Part shown: in pieces, positions 12,861 through 22,870 of the stretch | How the letters are laid out: each line of letters begins with the position of its first letter | Numbering within the stretch: position 1 is the stretch's first letter | Assembly (NCBI GenBank): GCA_029717555.1 | Contig: JAMDHS010000093.1 | Coordinates: 16,607 to 80,606, forward strand | Source: Peribolospora baueri | Lineage: Eukaryota > Basidiomycota > Peribolosporomycetes > Peribolosporales > Peribolosporaceae | Length of the DNA: 64,000 nucleotides | Direction: 5' to 3' | Position numbers and translations under genes: made by a program | Notes under the pieces: generated by a model | Told to the model about the DNA's origin: nothing | Database searches by the model: none | The model's input: the letters and a program-made list of their open reading frames with translations, nothing else

Positions 12861-13095
12861 GCGAAGGACGGGCGGGCGGGCGGCGTGAGGACGTACGTTT
12901 GGGCCCATGTCAGTACACGATGTAAACAAGCGGAGTGGAATGGAATATGGATCGGATGGACGGACGTGCGCTCGTTCTCGGCCGTCACAAGCGCGCAGCT
13001 ACAGTACAGACAGGCGGCGGACAGGCGGACAGGGCAGTCAATCAGGCCTCCCTTCTTCCTTCCTTCCTCTTCTGTTTTTTCTTCCTCCCTCTCCG

Positions 13096-15721
13096 TCAAA
13101 CAGCGTTCACGTCGACCATCTCGGCATCAGCGTCAGCAATGTCCCTGACCGTCGCGTCACCCAACCTGCCCATCTTCGCCTGCCCTCGCCGCTGCCGAAC
13201 CTCATGCCCACGCCCACGCCGTCCCCCTCCCTCCCCTTGTCCGCCGCGTCGCCGTTCCTCGGCCCATCCCGATCCCGATTCCGGCCTGTCTTTGTCATCG
13301 TCGGCGACATGTCTGTCGTCCAACTCCAACCCCTCCTCTTCGTCGCCGTCCTCGTCACCGCCGCCGTCGCCGTCAGACGACGTCGCATCCTCATCCTCCT
13401 CATCCTCTCCCGCGGGGCGAGAACGCGAATGAGACTCTTCGGCCTCGTGTTTGCCCTTCCAATCAGCTCCTGCTCCCTGAAAGCCTGCCGCCACCGCCGC
13501 CGCAGCAGCAGCGACCGCGGCTGCAGCGGCAGAAGATGAAGAGGAAGAGGAGGAGGCGCCCCTCGATGGCCAGTGCGGCTTGCCGTGGTACGTCTGCGTC
13601 TGCGGTCGTGCCTGTGCCTGTGCCTTGAGGCTGCCTTCGTATGCGAGCCTGGACGGGGTGGATCCGACGGCGCCGCCGTCTTTTGCAGACGACTCCGACT
13701 CGGCCTCGGGTCCGGAGGGAGACGCGGCAGAAGCTGGAGACGCGGTGCCTGACTGTCCTTCCGCTCCTCCTCCGCCGCCGCCGTCGCCGCCGTCGCCGTC
13801 CCCCCTAGGCTCGTGAATCCTGGCGTGTCGGTTGAGGGTGGTACGGCGGGTGAAGGTCTTGTTGCAGTTCGGGTGCTGACACGCGTACGGGCGGCGTCCG
13901 GAGTGAGTGCGACTGACGGCCATTGAAGAGGGAGCGAACGGAAAAGCGTCATCAAAACTCCGCGTCCATCAACGATGATCGCACGACATACGCACCGATG
14001 ACGAGCAAGGGAAGAAGAGTCGCTAAAGCTCTTGGCGCAGCCACGGTACTCGCAGAGATGAGGTCTTTCACCGGAGTGGACGCGGGAGTGGACGGTGAGG
14101 GCTGAGCGCTGAGGGAACGAAAGGAGAAAAAAAAACATCGGAAAGGAGACGAGACGAATATGAGCCGTCGCAATGAAACGGATAAAAAACATCAAAAAAA
14201 AAAAAGAAGACAAACCTGAATAAAAGCCTTTCCACACCCAACAAACCCACAAACATAAGGTCTCTCTCCGGTATGAATCCTCCGATGACGGGCAAGATCG
14301 CTCCGCCTGCTAAACGTCTTTCCGCAGTCGCATGGGTGTTGTTGGTGTTGTCCTTTGTCTGCTCCGGCTCCGGTGGCGGTGGCAGTGGCGGTGCCGGTGA
14401 CGGTGTTGGTGTTGGAGGATGGGCCTTTTGAGTCCGAGTCGGCCAAAGAGTCGCCGCCGCCGGCGACGCCGTTTCTGCTCGACCCTCCGCCGCCACCACC
14501 GGGTTTGGGAGATAAACGTGGGTCCAAACGTGGGTCCAGGGGAAGTTGTTGGTAGTAGTGCGACGACCGTCGGCCGGGGGAGGCGGGGAGGGGGTAATGA
14601 TGAGGGTGGTGACGATGGTGCGTCGTCGTCGGCTTGGGGTCGTCGCGCACGTTGGAGGTGAAAGGCGACGAGGATCGGCCGGGCGGCGAGGAGAACCTGG
14701 GCGCCGGGGCGGAGGCGTGGCGACCTGGAAGGGGGGATGGGAGGGCGGGGACGCCGCGGAGGGCGCCCGGGTAGAAAGGTGCGAGACTGGGGCCGCCGCC
14801 ATCGTTGGCGGGTCGTGGACTGGCGTCGGGGGTGGCGGCCACGTCGGCCACGCCGGTGGAACGGGTGTAACTAGAAGGCAAAGAAGGGATAAGCGGCGTG
14901 GCGGTCATGGCCTGGCGGGACATGTCTGCGGAAGAGAGGTCGGCGACGGCGGCGGAGGAAGAAGAAGAAGAAGAAGAAGACAAAGCGGGTCTCGAGCCGT
15001 AGGTGGCGGCCATGTGGCTGGCAGCAGCGAGGACGGAAAGCGGGGTGGTCCTGTCGGCGTCGTCATGCGAAGGGGAGCGTTCGTGGCGATAATCATCGGC
15101 GGCGTCCGTATCGGCGTCGGCGTCTGCGTACCTGGTGCGGTCGTAGACGGCCCTCCTCTTGCCGTTGGCGACGGCGGCGGGATGGGGTACGTCGACGGCC
15201 ACGTCCGTCTCGCGCGCGTTTTGCGGTTCCCTCTGCGCACGGGCCGCACGGGCTCGGGCATGGTGGGCGGCCTCGAGCATGGCGGCGACGGTGCGGGTGT
15301 TGCCGGGCTTGATGCCGAGGAGCTCGACGGAGTTGGGCGTGGCTGCGCCGCTGGAGTGGAAGGAAGGAAGGGGGGAAAGGCTGATGCGGTTCGGACTGAC
15401 GGTGGACGGCGGGGGTGGTCGTCGGGCGCTTGAAGCGGAGGAGGGGGCGATGTCGGTGTCGGTGTCGGTCTCCCTGTCGACGGCGGGGGGGGCGGAGGGA
15501 GGGCGTGGTGGGCGGCGACGATGGTGGTCGTGGTGGTCGTGGTCAAGGTCACGGTCAAGACCGCCAGTGGCGGACGCGGAATCTGGCTCGCGGTCAGTCA
15601 TGAGCGGGTGGTAGTCGACGGCGGGGTCGACGGCGGCGGCGAGGACGTAGTCGTAGAGGGCGCGGCCGTTGGGAGCGAGTTTGGGAGAGGGCGGTGGGAG
15701 TTGGGCTGGCTTGGAGTGCAT
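13096..15721 (-). CDS. C2H2 zinc-finger transcription factor with four fingers
   Basis: A three-exon gene on the minus strand, convergent with the dehydrogenase and divergent from glycyl-tRNA synthetase. Exon 1 (15721 to 14217) encodes ~500 low-complexity residues with His/Asp, Ser and Pro runs, then finger 1 ([16 protein letters not shown]) and most of finger 2. Exon 2 starts at 14108 with [11 protein letters not shown] and carries finger 3 ([19 protein letters not shown]). Exon 3 carries finger 4 ([19 protein letters not shown]) and a Gly/Ser/Asp-rich tail ending [18 protein letters not shown]-type linkers join the fingers, as in sequence-specific DNA binders. Finger 1 has one residue between its cysteines (CxC) instead of two to four. 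ATG 15721 begins [15 protein letters not shown]. The frame is open further upstream but looks like promoter. Target genes are unknown. Confidence 0.88.
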
Positions 15722-16223
15722 GACGGGGGGAGGGAAAGGGATGAGAAGGAGGTGGAAGAAGGAGCTGTTGATGGATGAAGAGAAAGAAGGAAAGAAGCCC
15801 GTGCGCGGCGGGGACTTAGGGTTCGCTGGCCTGTGCGTCGGCTGGAGGAGGAGAAGCGGAGGAAGACAAAGCGGGAGCGACTCTGTGCGAGCCTCGGCGA
15901 CTCTGTGCGAGTCGGCGAGTCCTGTGCGAGCCGAGCCTTGTCGCCGTCCGTGCGCGCCTCGCTGGTCTGTGCGGCCAGCCACATGCTCACCCAACCCTAC
16001 TTGTCTTCTTCTTCCCACCCGCCGCAGCCAATCTTCGCCGCCACGTGACCAGCCGGAACGGCTGCGGCTGCGGCGCCGACCGCGCACCTCGATCGTTGGT
16101 CCGGGAGCGGCGCGGAGGTGGAAGAGGTGGAAGAACGAAAGACTCACACAAGGACGAGAGACAAGTTCACTTTCTTCCCTCCCTCCCTCTTTCCCTCCTC
16201 CCTCTACCCTCCCCGCCCGGTCC
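15722..16223. other. Divergent promoter region, zinc-finger factor and GlyRS
   Basis: A 0.5 kb bidirectional promoter. It contains a short direct repeat of gcgactctgtgcgagt type around 15890-15930. The GlyRS frame stays open through the whole region without an in-frame ATG before 16224. Confidence 0.65.
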
Positions 16224-19010
16224 ATGCAAAGACCGCTGCCCGCTCTCTCTTTCGCGGCAGCACTCTCTACCTCCTTCGTCACCCCCAGCCTAACCCGCAT
16301 CCGCACCCGCACCTTCTCGTCTTTCTCACCCCCGCACGCCCCCGCCATGGCCACCGCCACCGCCACCGCCAGCGCACACCACCATGCCCTCCAGGCCGTC
16401 AAGAACAGTCAGACCATCGCCATTCCTCCCTTTGACCGCCCCCAGTTTGAAAATCTCATGATCAAGCGGTTCTTCTATGCTCCTGCATTCGAGATCTACG
16501 GCGGCGTCGCCGGACTATACGACTACGGACCCCCCGGCTCCGCTCTCCAAGCCAACCTCCTCTCCGTCTGGCGCTCCCACTTCATCATCGAAGAAGAGAT
16601 GCTAGAGCTAGACACCACCATCATGACCCCTCACGACGTCCTTAAGACTTCGGGACATGTTGACAAGTTTTCCGATTGGATGGTCAAGGATGTTAAGAAT
16701 GGGGAGATCTTTCGCGCTGATCATCTCGTCGAGGGCGTCCTTGAAGCCCGTCTCAAGGGCGATAAGGAGGCCAGGGGACAAGTCGACGGACCGGCCGCAC
16801 CGGACGCCGATGCCGACAAGGACGACAAGAGCAAGGCGAAGAAGAAAAAGAAAAATTTCAAGAGCGTCGCCGTGAAGCTCGATGATGCCGTCGTGGCAGA
16901 GTATGAAAACGTGCTCGCACAGGTGAGTTTTGTGAAGGGCACAATCACATAATAGAACGAATTACCCTCCCTCTTTCCCAGATAGAAGTTTGAAAACACA
17001 TTTGAGAATTTTGGATTTGACTCGGCAACCCCCCTTTTCCTCAACCTCCCGTTCTCTTTCAACGCCCCCAGATCGACAATTACTCCGGCCCACAGCTCGG
17101 CGAGCTCATCCGCAAGTACGAAATCAAAAACCCAGAGACGGGCAACGACCTTACCGAGCCCGTCGAATTCAACCTCATGTTCGACAGCTCCATCGGTCCT
17201 ACCGGCCAGCTCAAAGGGTGAGCCGGTCCGATCTGCGCCTCCCCTCCCAGCCTAGCCTCGACCTCACCGTGTCTCTCCCTGCCTCTCCCCTTCGTCTCCC
17301 AGCTACCTCCGCCCAGAGACCGCTCAGGGTCACTTCGTCAACTTTTCCCGCCTCCTCGACTTTAACCAGGGCCGAGTTCCGTTCGCGTCTGCTCAGATCG
17401 GAAAGAGCTTCCGTAACGAGATCAGCCCGAGGCAGGGTCTCTTGCGAGTCCGCGAGTTCACCATGGCGGAGATCGAGCACTTTGTGGACCCGTTGGAGAA
17501 GGACCACGTGAGGTTTGATGATGTCAAGGACATTGTCCTCAACTTGTTGCCCAAGGACGTTCAAGTCGGAGGTAGCACTGAAACGGTCAAGAAGACCATT
17601 GGCGAGGCCGTGAGCGAGCGCATGGTCGACAACCAGACGCTCGGCTACTTCCTCGGCAGGATCCACCTCTTCCTCATGAAGATCGGCATCGACCCCTCCC
17701 GCCTCCGCTTCCGTCAGCACATGGCCAACGAGATGGCGCACTATGCAGCGGACTGCTGGGACGCCGAGATCCACACTTCGTACGGCTGGATCGAGTGTGT
17801 CGGTTGTGCCGATCGCTCGGCCTACGACCTCACCGTGCACGCCAAGCGAACGAGGGAACGTCTGGCCGTTCAAAAAGCCTACGCGGAGCCCAAGATCGAA
17901 GAGCGATGGGTGGCAGAGGTGCCCAAGGCGGCGAAAAAGAGCTTTGGAATCAAGTTTAAGAAGGACGCCAAGCTTGTTGAGGAATACCTTAAGGAGGTGG
18001 GGCAGCTTGAGTTGGAGGCTTTGATGAGCAAGCTCAAGAACGGGTGGGTGCTGGCTTTGTGGGCGATCGACTGGAGGCATGTTCAATCACTCACTTTACG
18101 TTTCATTCATCCCGTTTTTCTTCAGTCCGACCAAATTGACCATCGATGGCGCCGAGTTTGAACTCGAGCCCGACCACGTCCTTATCGAGAGGCGGACGAT
18201 CAAGGAGGCCGGTGAGTCCTCGTCCATCCCAACCGCCGCTCCTTCTTTCCATCGCGCTCACCCATCCGTCTATCTACATCTCCCTCCCAGTCCGAGAATT
18301 CACCCCAAACGTCATCGAGCCCTCTTTCGGCATCGGCCGCATCTTCTACGCCCTCCTCGAACACAACTTCTGGGCTCGGCCCGAAGACACCGCCCGTGCA
18401 GTGCTTAGCTTGCCCCCCGCCGTCGCTCCGGTCAAGTGCCTCGTCGTGCCGTTGAGCAACCATCCGGACTTTGCGCCGCTTGTTAGAGAAGTTTGTGAGT
18501 ACACCGCTGTTCGTTCGACGGAGCTTTGTCGTGTCGTCGTCGTCGTCGTCGTCAAACTGACCTCCTTTTCCTCCTTCCCATTTCCCAGCCGCAAAGCTCC
18601 GCCGTGCCGGCATCGCCAGCCGTGTGGACGACTCGAGCGTGTCGATCGGCAAGCGTTACTCTCGCACCGACGAGCTCGGCACGCCTTACGGCGTCACGCT
18701 TGACTTTGCTTGTGCGTTTTCCTTTCCTCGTCCCCCGGTCGTCCGTTTCGTTTGTCTCGGTCATAAGGCTCACTCCCTTCTCTTCCTTCTCTTCCCTCAT
18801 TCCGCTCCACCCGTAGCCGTCAAGAACCGCACGATGACGCTGCGCGAGCGCGACACGACAGAGCAGTTGATCGGCGGCATCGACGAGGTGCTCGACGTCG
18901 TCCGCTCCCTCTGCGACGGGTCCCTCTCCTGGGCCGGCGCCCGCCAGAGGCTGCCTCTCTACTCGGGTGTGCAGGACGCCGACACGCCCGGCCAGCAGAG
19001 CCAGAAGTGA
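16224..19010 (+). CDS. GRS1: Glycyl-tRNA synthetase (dual cytosolic/mitochondrial)
   Basis: This class II aminoacyl-tRNA synthetase of the eukaryotic alpha2 type charges tRNA-Gly. After a WHEP-less N-terminus comes the catalytic core: [25 protein letters not shown], then [18 protein letters not shown], motif 2 [20 protein letters not shown], and motif 3 [19 protein letters not shown] Lys-rich insertion ([13 protein letters not shown]) and the C-terminal anticodon-binding domain ([11 protein letters not shown] to the end) complete it. About seven exons are present; one intron holds a GTC microsatellite at 18527-18553. Met at 16224 opens a 41-residue presequence rich in Arg, Ser and Thr. The in-frame Met at 16347 would begin a cytosolic form. 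Only one GlyRS is seen here, which fits a shared gene as in yeast. Identity is certain; dual use is inferred. Confidence 0.96.
16347..16349 (+). promoter_or_regulatory. Cytosolic start codon of glycyl-tRNA synthetase
   Basis: This ATG is in frame, 41 codons after the ATG at 16224. Its context is gccATGg, with G at -3 and G at +4. The first ATG sits in tccATGc, a poor context. The arrangement suits leaky scanning to make mitochondrial and cytosolic enzyme from one mRNA. Confidence 0.6.
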
Positions 19011-19980
19011 CGGACGGGGCGGCGTGGTGTAGTGTGACGTAGATTGCTCGTTCCGACTCTCTCTTTTCTGTTCTCGGCTCGGTCGACGCGCCGGGGAGCG
19101 GGACTCGGATCTCTGGGAAAAAAAGCTCTGACTGAAAAGAGCGCACGCATGGCATGTGTTGTGTGAGACAAGGCTAGGCTTACCCGTGTAGACGTCGTCG
19201 TCCTCTTTCTTTGCCTTTGGATGTCAACGCTTCACATCTCGTCGGTCCGGTCCGGATCTGGGCATGCCGTCTCGCCTGCCTGAAGATGGTGGGAAAAGAA
19301 AATAAAGTTCATTCCGCCCTAATCCTCAAACCGTCCGCCTCCTTCTGATCTTCCGGCTCCGTGAGACTCATGATAGTCGCTTCGAGGCAGCGCGACGCCG
19401 CGCCAGGCCGCACTTGTTAGGTCTTCGTTTCGCAACTCAGTTCGCCAAAGTACGATTTGCGCTTTGCGCCGACGAAAGAAAAAGCCCGAGCTCGACGTTG
19501 GAGCGTTTCTTTTCTAGTGGGTCCCCGTTCCCGTCCCCGGCCATCCATGCCGCTCGCTGGCTGCCTTCTTGAGCGTGGCGTGTGCTCGACGTTTTTATCC
19601 TTTTCTTGCGCCGTCTGCTCACCGTCTATGTCATCACTCAGATAATACACTCCTCTCTCCCTGCTGACCTTTCTAGCCACCATCGTGGCCCCTCGTTCTG
19701 CCCGCTCCGAGTTTCGAAGGGACGGACGGCGTCCGGCGCTGACACCCGTCCCCCCCGGGGTCAGAGCTCCCCCTTCGTATATGTGCATCGCACCGTGCGG
19801 CTTCCTCGCTGGACATTGAACTGTGGAACAGGTAGGAGTACAGGCATAAGGAAAGAGGAAATCGAAATCGAAAGCGACATGGCGACCGAATCTCGAAGGC
19901 AAGCAGGCAGGGGGCGAGCGCGAAGCGGAAGCGGTCACGGCGAAAGGAGGAAGACAAAAAAAAATACTTGGGCTAGGAGG
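19011..19980. other. Long convergent intergenic region
   Basis: About 970 bp between two converging stop codons, much more than the other convergent gaps in the window. Open frames exist on both strands (for example 19417-19938 minus and 19582-20298 plus), but they show no family motif and have arginine/serine-rich composition typical of chance ORFs in GC-rich DNA. I see no RNA gene. Confidence 0.5.
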
Positions 19981-22146
19981 TCAACGGCCGCCTGTCAGCG
20001 ACCTGCTCAACTCTTCGCTTGTTTCCCATGCCCGCCTTGCGTCCCTCAACAGACGTCCAGCGGGCAAGCGCAGTACGTCGTCGTCGGCAAACTCGGAACG
20101 CAACCGCAGCCCTCCTTTCGCGTCTTCGCCGTCGTCGTCTTCTCCCGTTCCAGACGGCTCGCTCGTCGCCTTTTCCTTCGTCTCGCTCTCGGAGACGGGC
20201 TCGGAGAGCGCAGTGAGGACGGCGAGCGATGCGGTGGTCGCGCCGGACAGCCAAGCGAGCGAAGGACCGTTCGCGCCCGCATTCGCCGAGCCCTGTGAAG
20301 AAAGCGAGCTGTGCCAAAGAGACGCAAGCCACGACGCGGGGGAGAAGCGCCATCCGGTTCCGTTCCCAGTACCGCCGGCACCTTCTGACTTGTTCTTGAG
20401 AGCATAAAGCGTCTCAGCGAGGTGGATGGAGATGAGGGCGTCGTCGTGTTCGAGAGCGAGACGATGCAGTGCCTTCGCCCTTTCGAATGGATCTTGAAGC
20501 GTCGCCGGGGAGACCAGAGAAAACAACGCTCCGACCTGATTCGACGCTCGCGAGTTACGCTCGGGCTCGGCGGCGGTGGCGGTGACGGAATCATCGAGCA
20601 GCTGCTTTTCTCCTCGTACCAGTCTGAGAGCGGCGGCCTCGGTGCGAACGGCCCGTTCCAGCGATGCGCACCGATCGGACGACATGGCAGAGGCCGCCTC
20701 CTTACTACCCCTAACCTCTGGAGCACGAGGAGGGAGCGCATAAAGCGCGGAGAGCGAAAGAAGAGTGCCGACCAGGGATCGCGTCAGTGCTGGCGTCGGC
20801 TTTGCTTCCGACCCTCGGTTCGCAGCCACAAAGTCCCCATCGTCCTGCGCCTTTGAGTTTCGCAGATCGCCCGCTTTCACTTTCCCACCGGCCATGCTCG
20901 CCGCCCTCTCGAACCACTTCTCCGCATCTTCCCTTCTGCCCAAACGCATGTGAAGATCGCCGATCTTGGTGGCGAGCCTGGCCATCCTCGCATCGTCCGG
21001 AGCGACGAATCTCGAGATGGCGCCGGAGTTGGGGCCATTAGATGGGTTCGAGTTCGCGGAAGCAGCGGTCGGCTCTTCGTGGGCCAGTTGCCTCGCTCTC
21101 CGCAGGGCAGCAAACAGCCTCTCGTATCCTGCACGTGCTTTATCAAGACCGGAGACGGTGCCGACGCGCTCGTGGCAAGCGGCCATGCGGGTCTCTAGTA
21201 CGACAGCCGTCGGGTGGGGCTTAGAGAGGTTACACTGGGAGCGACTGGGCAAGGCGCGCAGCGATGGAGGGTCGAGACCGAGGCTGATACCCCGCTTGTT
21301 AGCTTCTTTTAGGGCGAGCTCGAGGTACGAGGCGGCGAGCGCAAAGCCTTCGTCAATGGTTTGACCCCTGTTACTCTTGTTGCCGCCCAATCCCGCTCGG
21401 CTGGAGTGGCCGAAGGTTCCTTGGCCGGTAAAGATGACGCTGGGATGGAGTCCCTTGCCGTAGCGAGCGCAATACCAAGCGCCTCGGACGGCGTGCCGGG
21501 CTCGCCAACCCAGCTTGGGGTCCGTCCCGCAAGTTCCAATGCCGGGAGGACACCAGGCATCATCTATGAGCTCTCCAGTCCACCCCCAGGTGTCATCGTC
21601 GGTCCGGCCTTGAGCGAGAGCCTTCTCGAATACCTTGCCAGAATCACTCGAGGGGATTAGCCTCCTCTCGAGGTACCAGTGAACCCCTTCAAAGCCGATC
21701 GCCGTGATGGCGGCAATGCCAAAGGCAAACGCAACAACCGTACGAGCGAGGCGGGAGAGAACGTGGACGAACACGCCCAGAGGCCGGCTGAAAGAGTCGG
21801 TAAAATAAGCTGACGTGCCGGAGGAAGGCGAGGAGGCGTGGCGGCGAAGGGTGAGTGCGCTCGTGGTCTTCGCCAACAAAGGTTGGCCTGTCCGGCTGAG
21901 CAAAAGTCCTGATTTCCCACGATCAGACGAGGGCTGAACAAGAGGACTGCCAGCGAGAGGCAAGTGACGAGACACGCTTCTTGCGTACGTGCTCAGCCCG
22001 GCAGTGCCGAGGCTCGACCGCGGGGCCAACGGCCCGCCCACGAAGTACCTGCCGGCCGCGGAAGGGTGCGGGTGAGGGTCAAGCAGCGCAGTCCCAAACG
22101 CGAAAGGGCGTGCGCGAGGGAAGAGCATGGCCCGAGACGGGAGCAT
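19981..22146 (-). CDS. TPR-like mitochondrial membrane protein, possibly Mgr3-related
   Basis: A single-exon gene of 721 residues. The N-terminal ~130 residues are rich in Arg, Ser and Pro, as in a presequence. A hydrophobic segment follows (TVVAFAFGIAAITAIGFEGVHW) that could be one membrane span. Then comes a conserved-looking DDAWCPPGIGTCG and WRARHAVRGAWYCARYG region. Helical repeats with TPR character follow: LAASYLELALKEAN, LATKIGDLHMRLGRREDAEKWFERA, ALHRLALEHDDALISIHLAETLYAL. This layout resembles fungal Mgr3, an inner-membrane TPR protein that helps deliver substrates to the i-AAA protease, but I cannot prove orthology. The first ATG in frame is at 22146, with another at 22128. It diverges from RFA1. 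Confidence 0.6.
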   Translation of the reverse strand: MLPSRAMLFPRARPFAFGTALLDPHPHPSAAGRYFVGGPLAPRSSLGTAGLSTYARSVSRHLPLAGSPLVQPSSDRGKSGLLLSRTGQPLLAKTTSALTLRRHASSPSSGTSAYFTDSFSRPLGVFVHVLSRLARTVVAFAFGIAAITAIGFEGVHWYLERRLIPSSDSGKVFEKALAQGRTDDDTWGWTGELIDDAWCPPGIGTCGTDPKLGWRARHAVRGAWYCARYGKGLHPSVIFTGQGTFGHSSRAGLGGNKSNRGQTIDEGFALAASYLELALKEANKRGISLGLDPPSLRALPSRSQCNLSKPHPTAVVLETRMAACHERVGTVSGLDKARAGYERLFAALRRARQLAHEEPTAASANSNPSNGPNSGAISRFVAPDDARMARLATKIGDLHMRLGRREDAEKWFERAASMAGGKVKAGDLRNSKAQDDGDFVAANRGSEAKPTPALTRSLVGTLLSLSALYALPPRAPEVRGSKEAASAMSSDRCASLERAVRTEAAALRLVRGEKQLLDDSVTATAAEPERNSRASNQVGALFSLVSPATLQDPFERAKALHRLALEHDDALISIHLAETLYALKNKSEGAGGTGNGTGWRFSPASWLASLWHSSLSSQGSANAGANGPSLAWLSGATTASLAVLTALSEPVSESETKEKATSEPSGTGEDDDGEDAKGGLRLRSEFADDDVLRLPAGRLLRDARRAWETSEELSRSLTGGR

Positions 22147-22870
22147 GGTGGAAGGCGATGTCGGCAAGGTTTCTCGACGAGCGTGCCGTCAGAGACGTTG
22201 AGAAAGGTCGTCGTGCGTTACATAATTGTTGGCGTCACGTGCTACCGCAGCCATCATTGACCTCGCTCTGATCATGATCATCATCATCAGCAGCAGCAGC
22301 CGCCGCCGCCTTCTGCTCGATACCATTGCCGAGCTCTCGCCCTTTTCACGCTGCTCTGAGCCGATGCGCACACCCGTAGAGGGTAATTGGTCTCTGTAGT
22401 CTAGTCAGCCTGGTGGTCAGATTGGCGTTCGTTTTGCGCCGCGCTAGCGAGCCCTGGGCCACCAGTCATTCCAGATGAACTTGCCGATATTAGGTTTGAT
22501 CCAAGACGGGAGCTCACAACGTATGAGATTCTCTGTCCATGGCACTGGTTGTACTAATATCGCCCACACAAGTAGGCTAAACACCACCCAGGGCATATTT
22601 TTTGAACTTGGTGGTCGAGAGAAGGTGATGGAGCGACGCGGCAGCCGCCACTCTCGATCACAATTGCCTCTTGTGCCGCAGCAGCATTCTCTCTACGCGT
22701 CGTATGCGCGTCGCGTCGTCAAGATGATCCTCCACAGCCAACTTACGCCACCTCCGTCCTGCCGCCACCCCTCCTTCACTCTTCCCTTCCCGTCCTGACT
22801 TCTTTCTTCACTCTTCCCTTCTCGTCTATTTTGTTTCTCTTGCGACCACACACTCTCCGTGTTTGTCACC
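22147..22870. other. Divergent promoter region, TPR protein and RFA1
   Basis: About 720 bp. It includes a CACGTG E-box-like site near 22236, a run of CAT/CAG/CCG triplets around 22270-22305, an ACGCGT site at 22695-22700, and a pyrimidine-rich stretch just before the RFA1 start. I considered a tRNA at 22385-22480 and could not support it. Confidence 0.55.
22695..22700. promoter_or_regulatory. ACGCGT (MCB-type) site upstream of RFA1
   Basis: A perfect ACGCGT lies about 170 bp upstream of the RFA1 ATG, followed by GCGCGTCGCGTCG-like sequence. In ascomycete yeasts this MluI-box recruits MBF for G1/S expression of replication genes, including RPA subunits. The motif also occurs by chance in coding sequence in this GC-rich window. 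Confidence 0.4.

Noticed and set aside
14546-15433. 295-codon Gly/Arg-rich plus-strand ORF
   Set aside because: Antisense to the low-complexity N-terminus of the C2H2 factor; repeat composition explains the open frame.
15669-16223. Upstream extension of the GlyRS frame
   Set aside because: Open only because of GC bias; no in-frame ATG before 16224 and it overlaps the divergent promoter.
17211-18086. 291-codon minus-strand ORF
   Set aside because: Antisense shadow of the GlyRS catalytic core; no family motif.
20046-20741. 231-codon minus-strand ORF in a second frame of the TPR gene
   Set aside because: Arg/Ser/Pro-rich alternative frame overlapping a well-formed 721-codon ORF.
22385-22480. 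Possible tRNA (A-box-like TAGTCTAGT and GGTGGTCAG)
   Set aside because: No B-box GGTTCRANYCC and no acceptor-stem pairing could be found on either strand.
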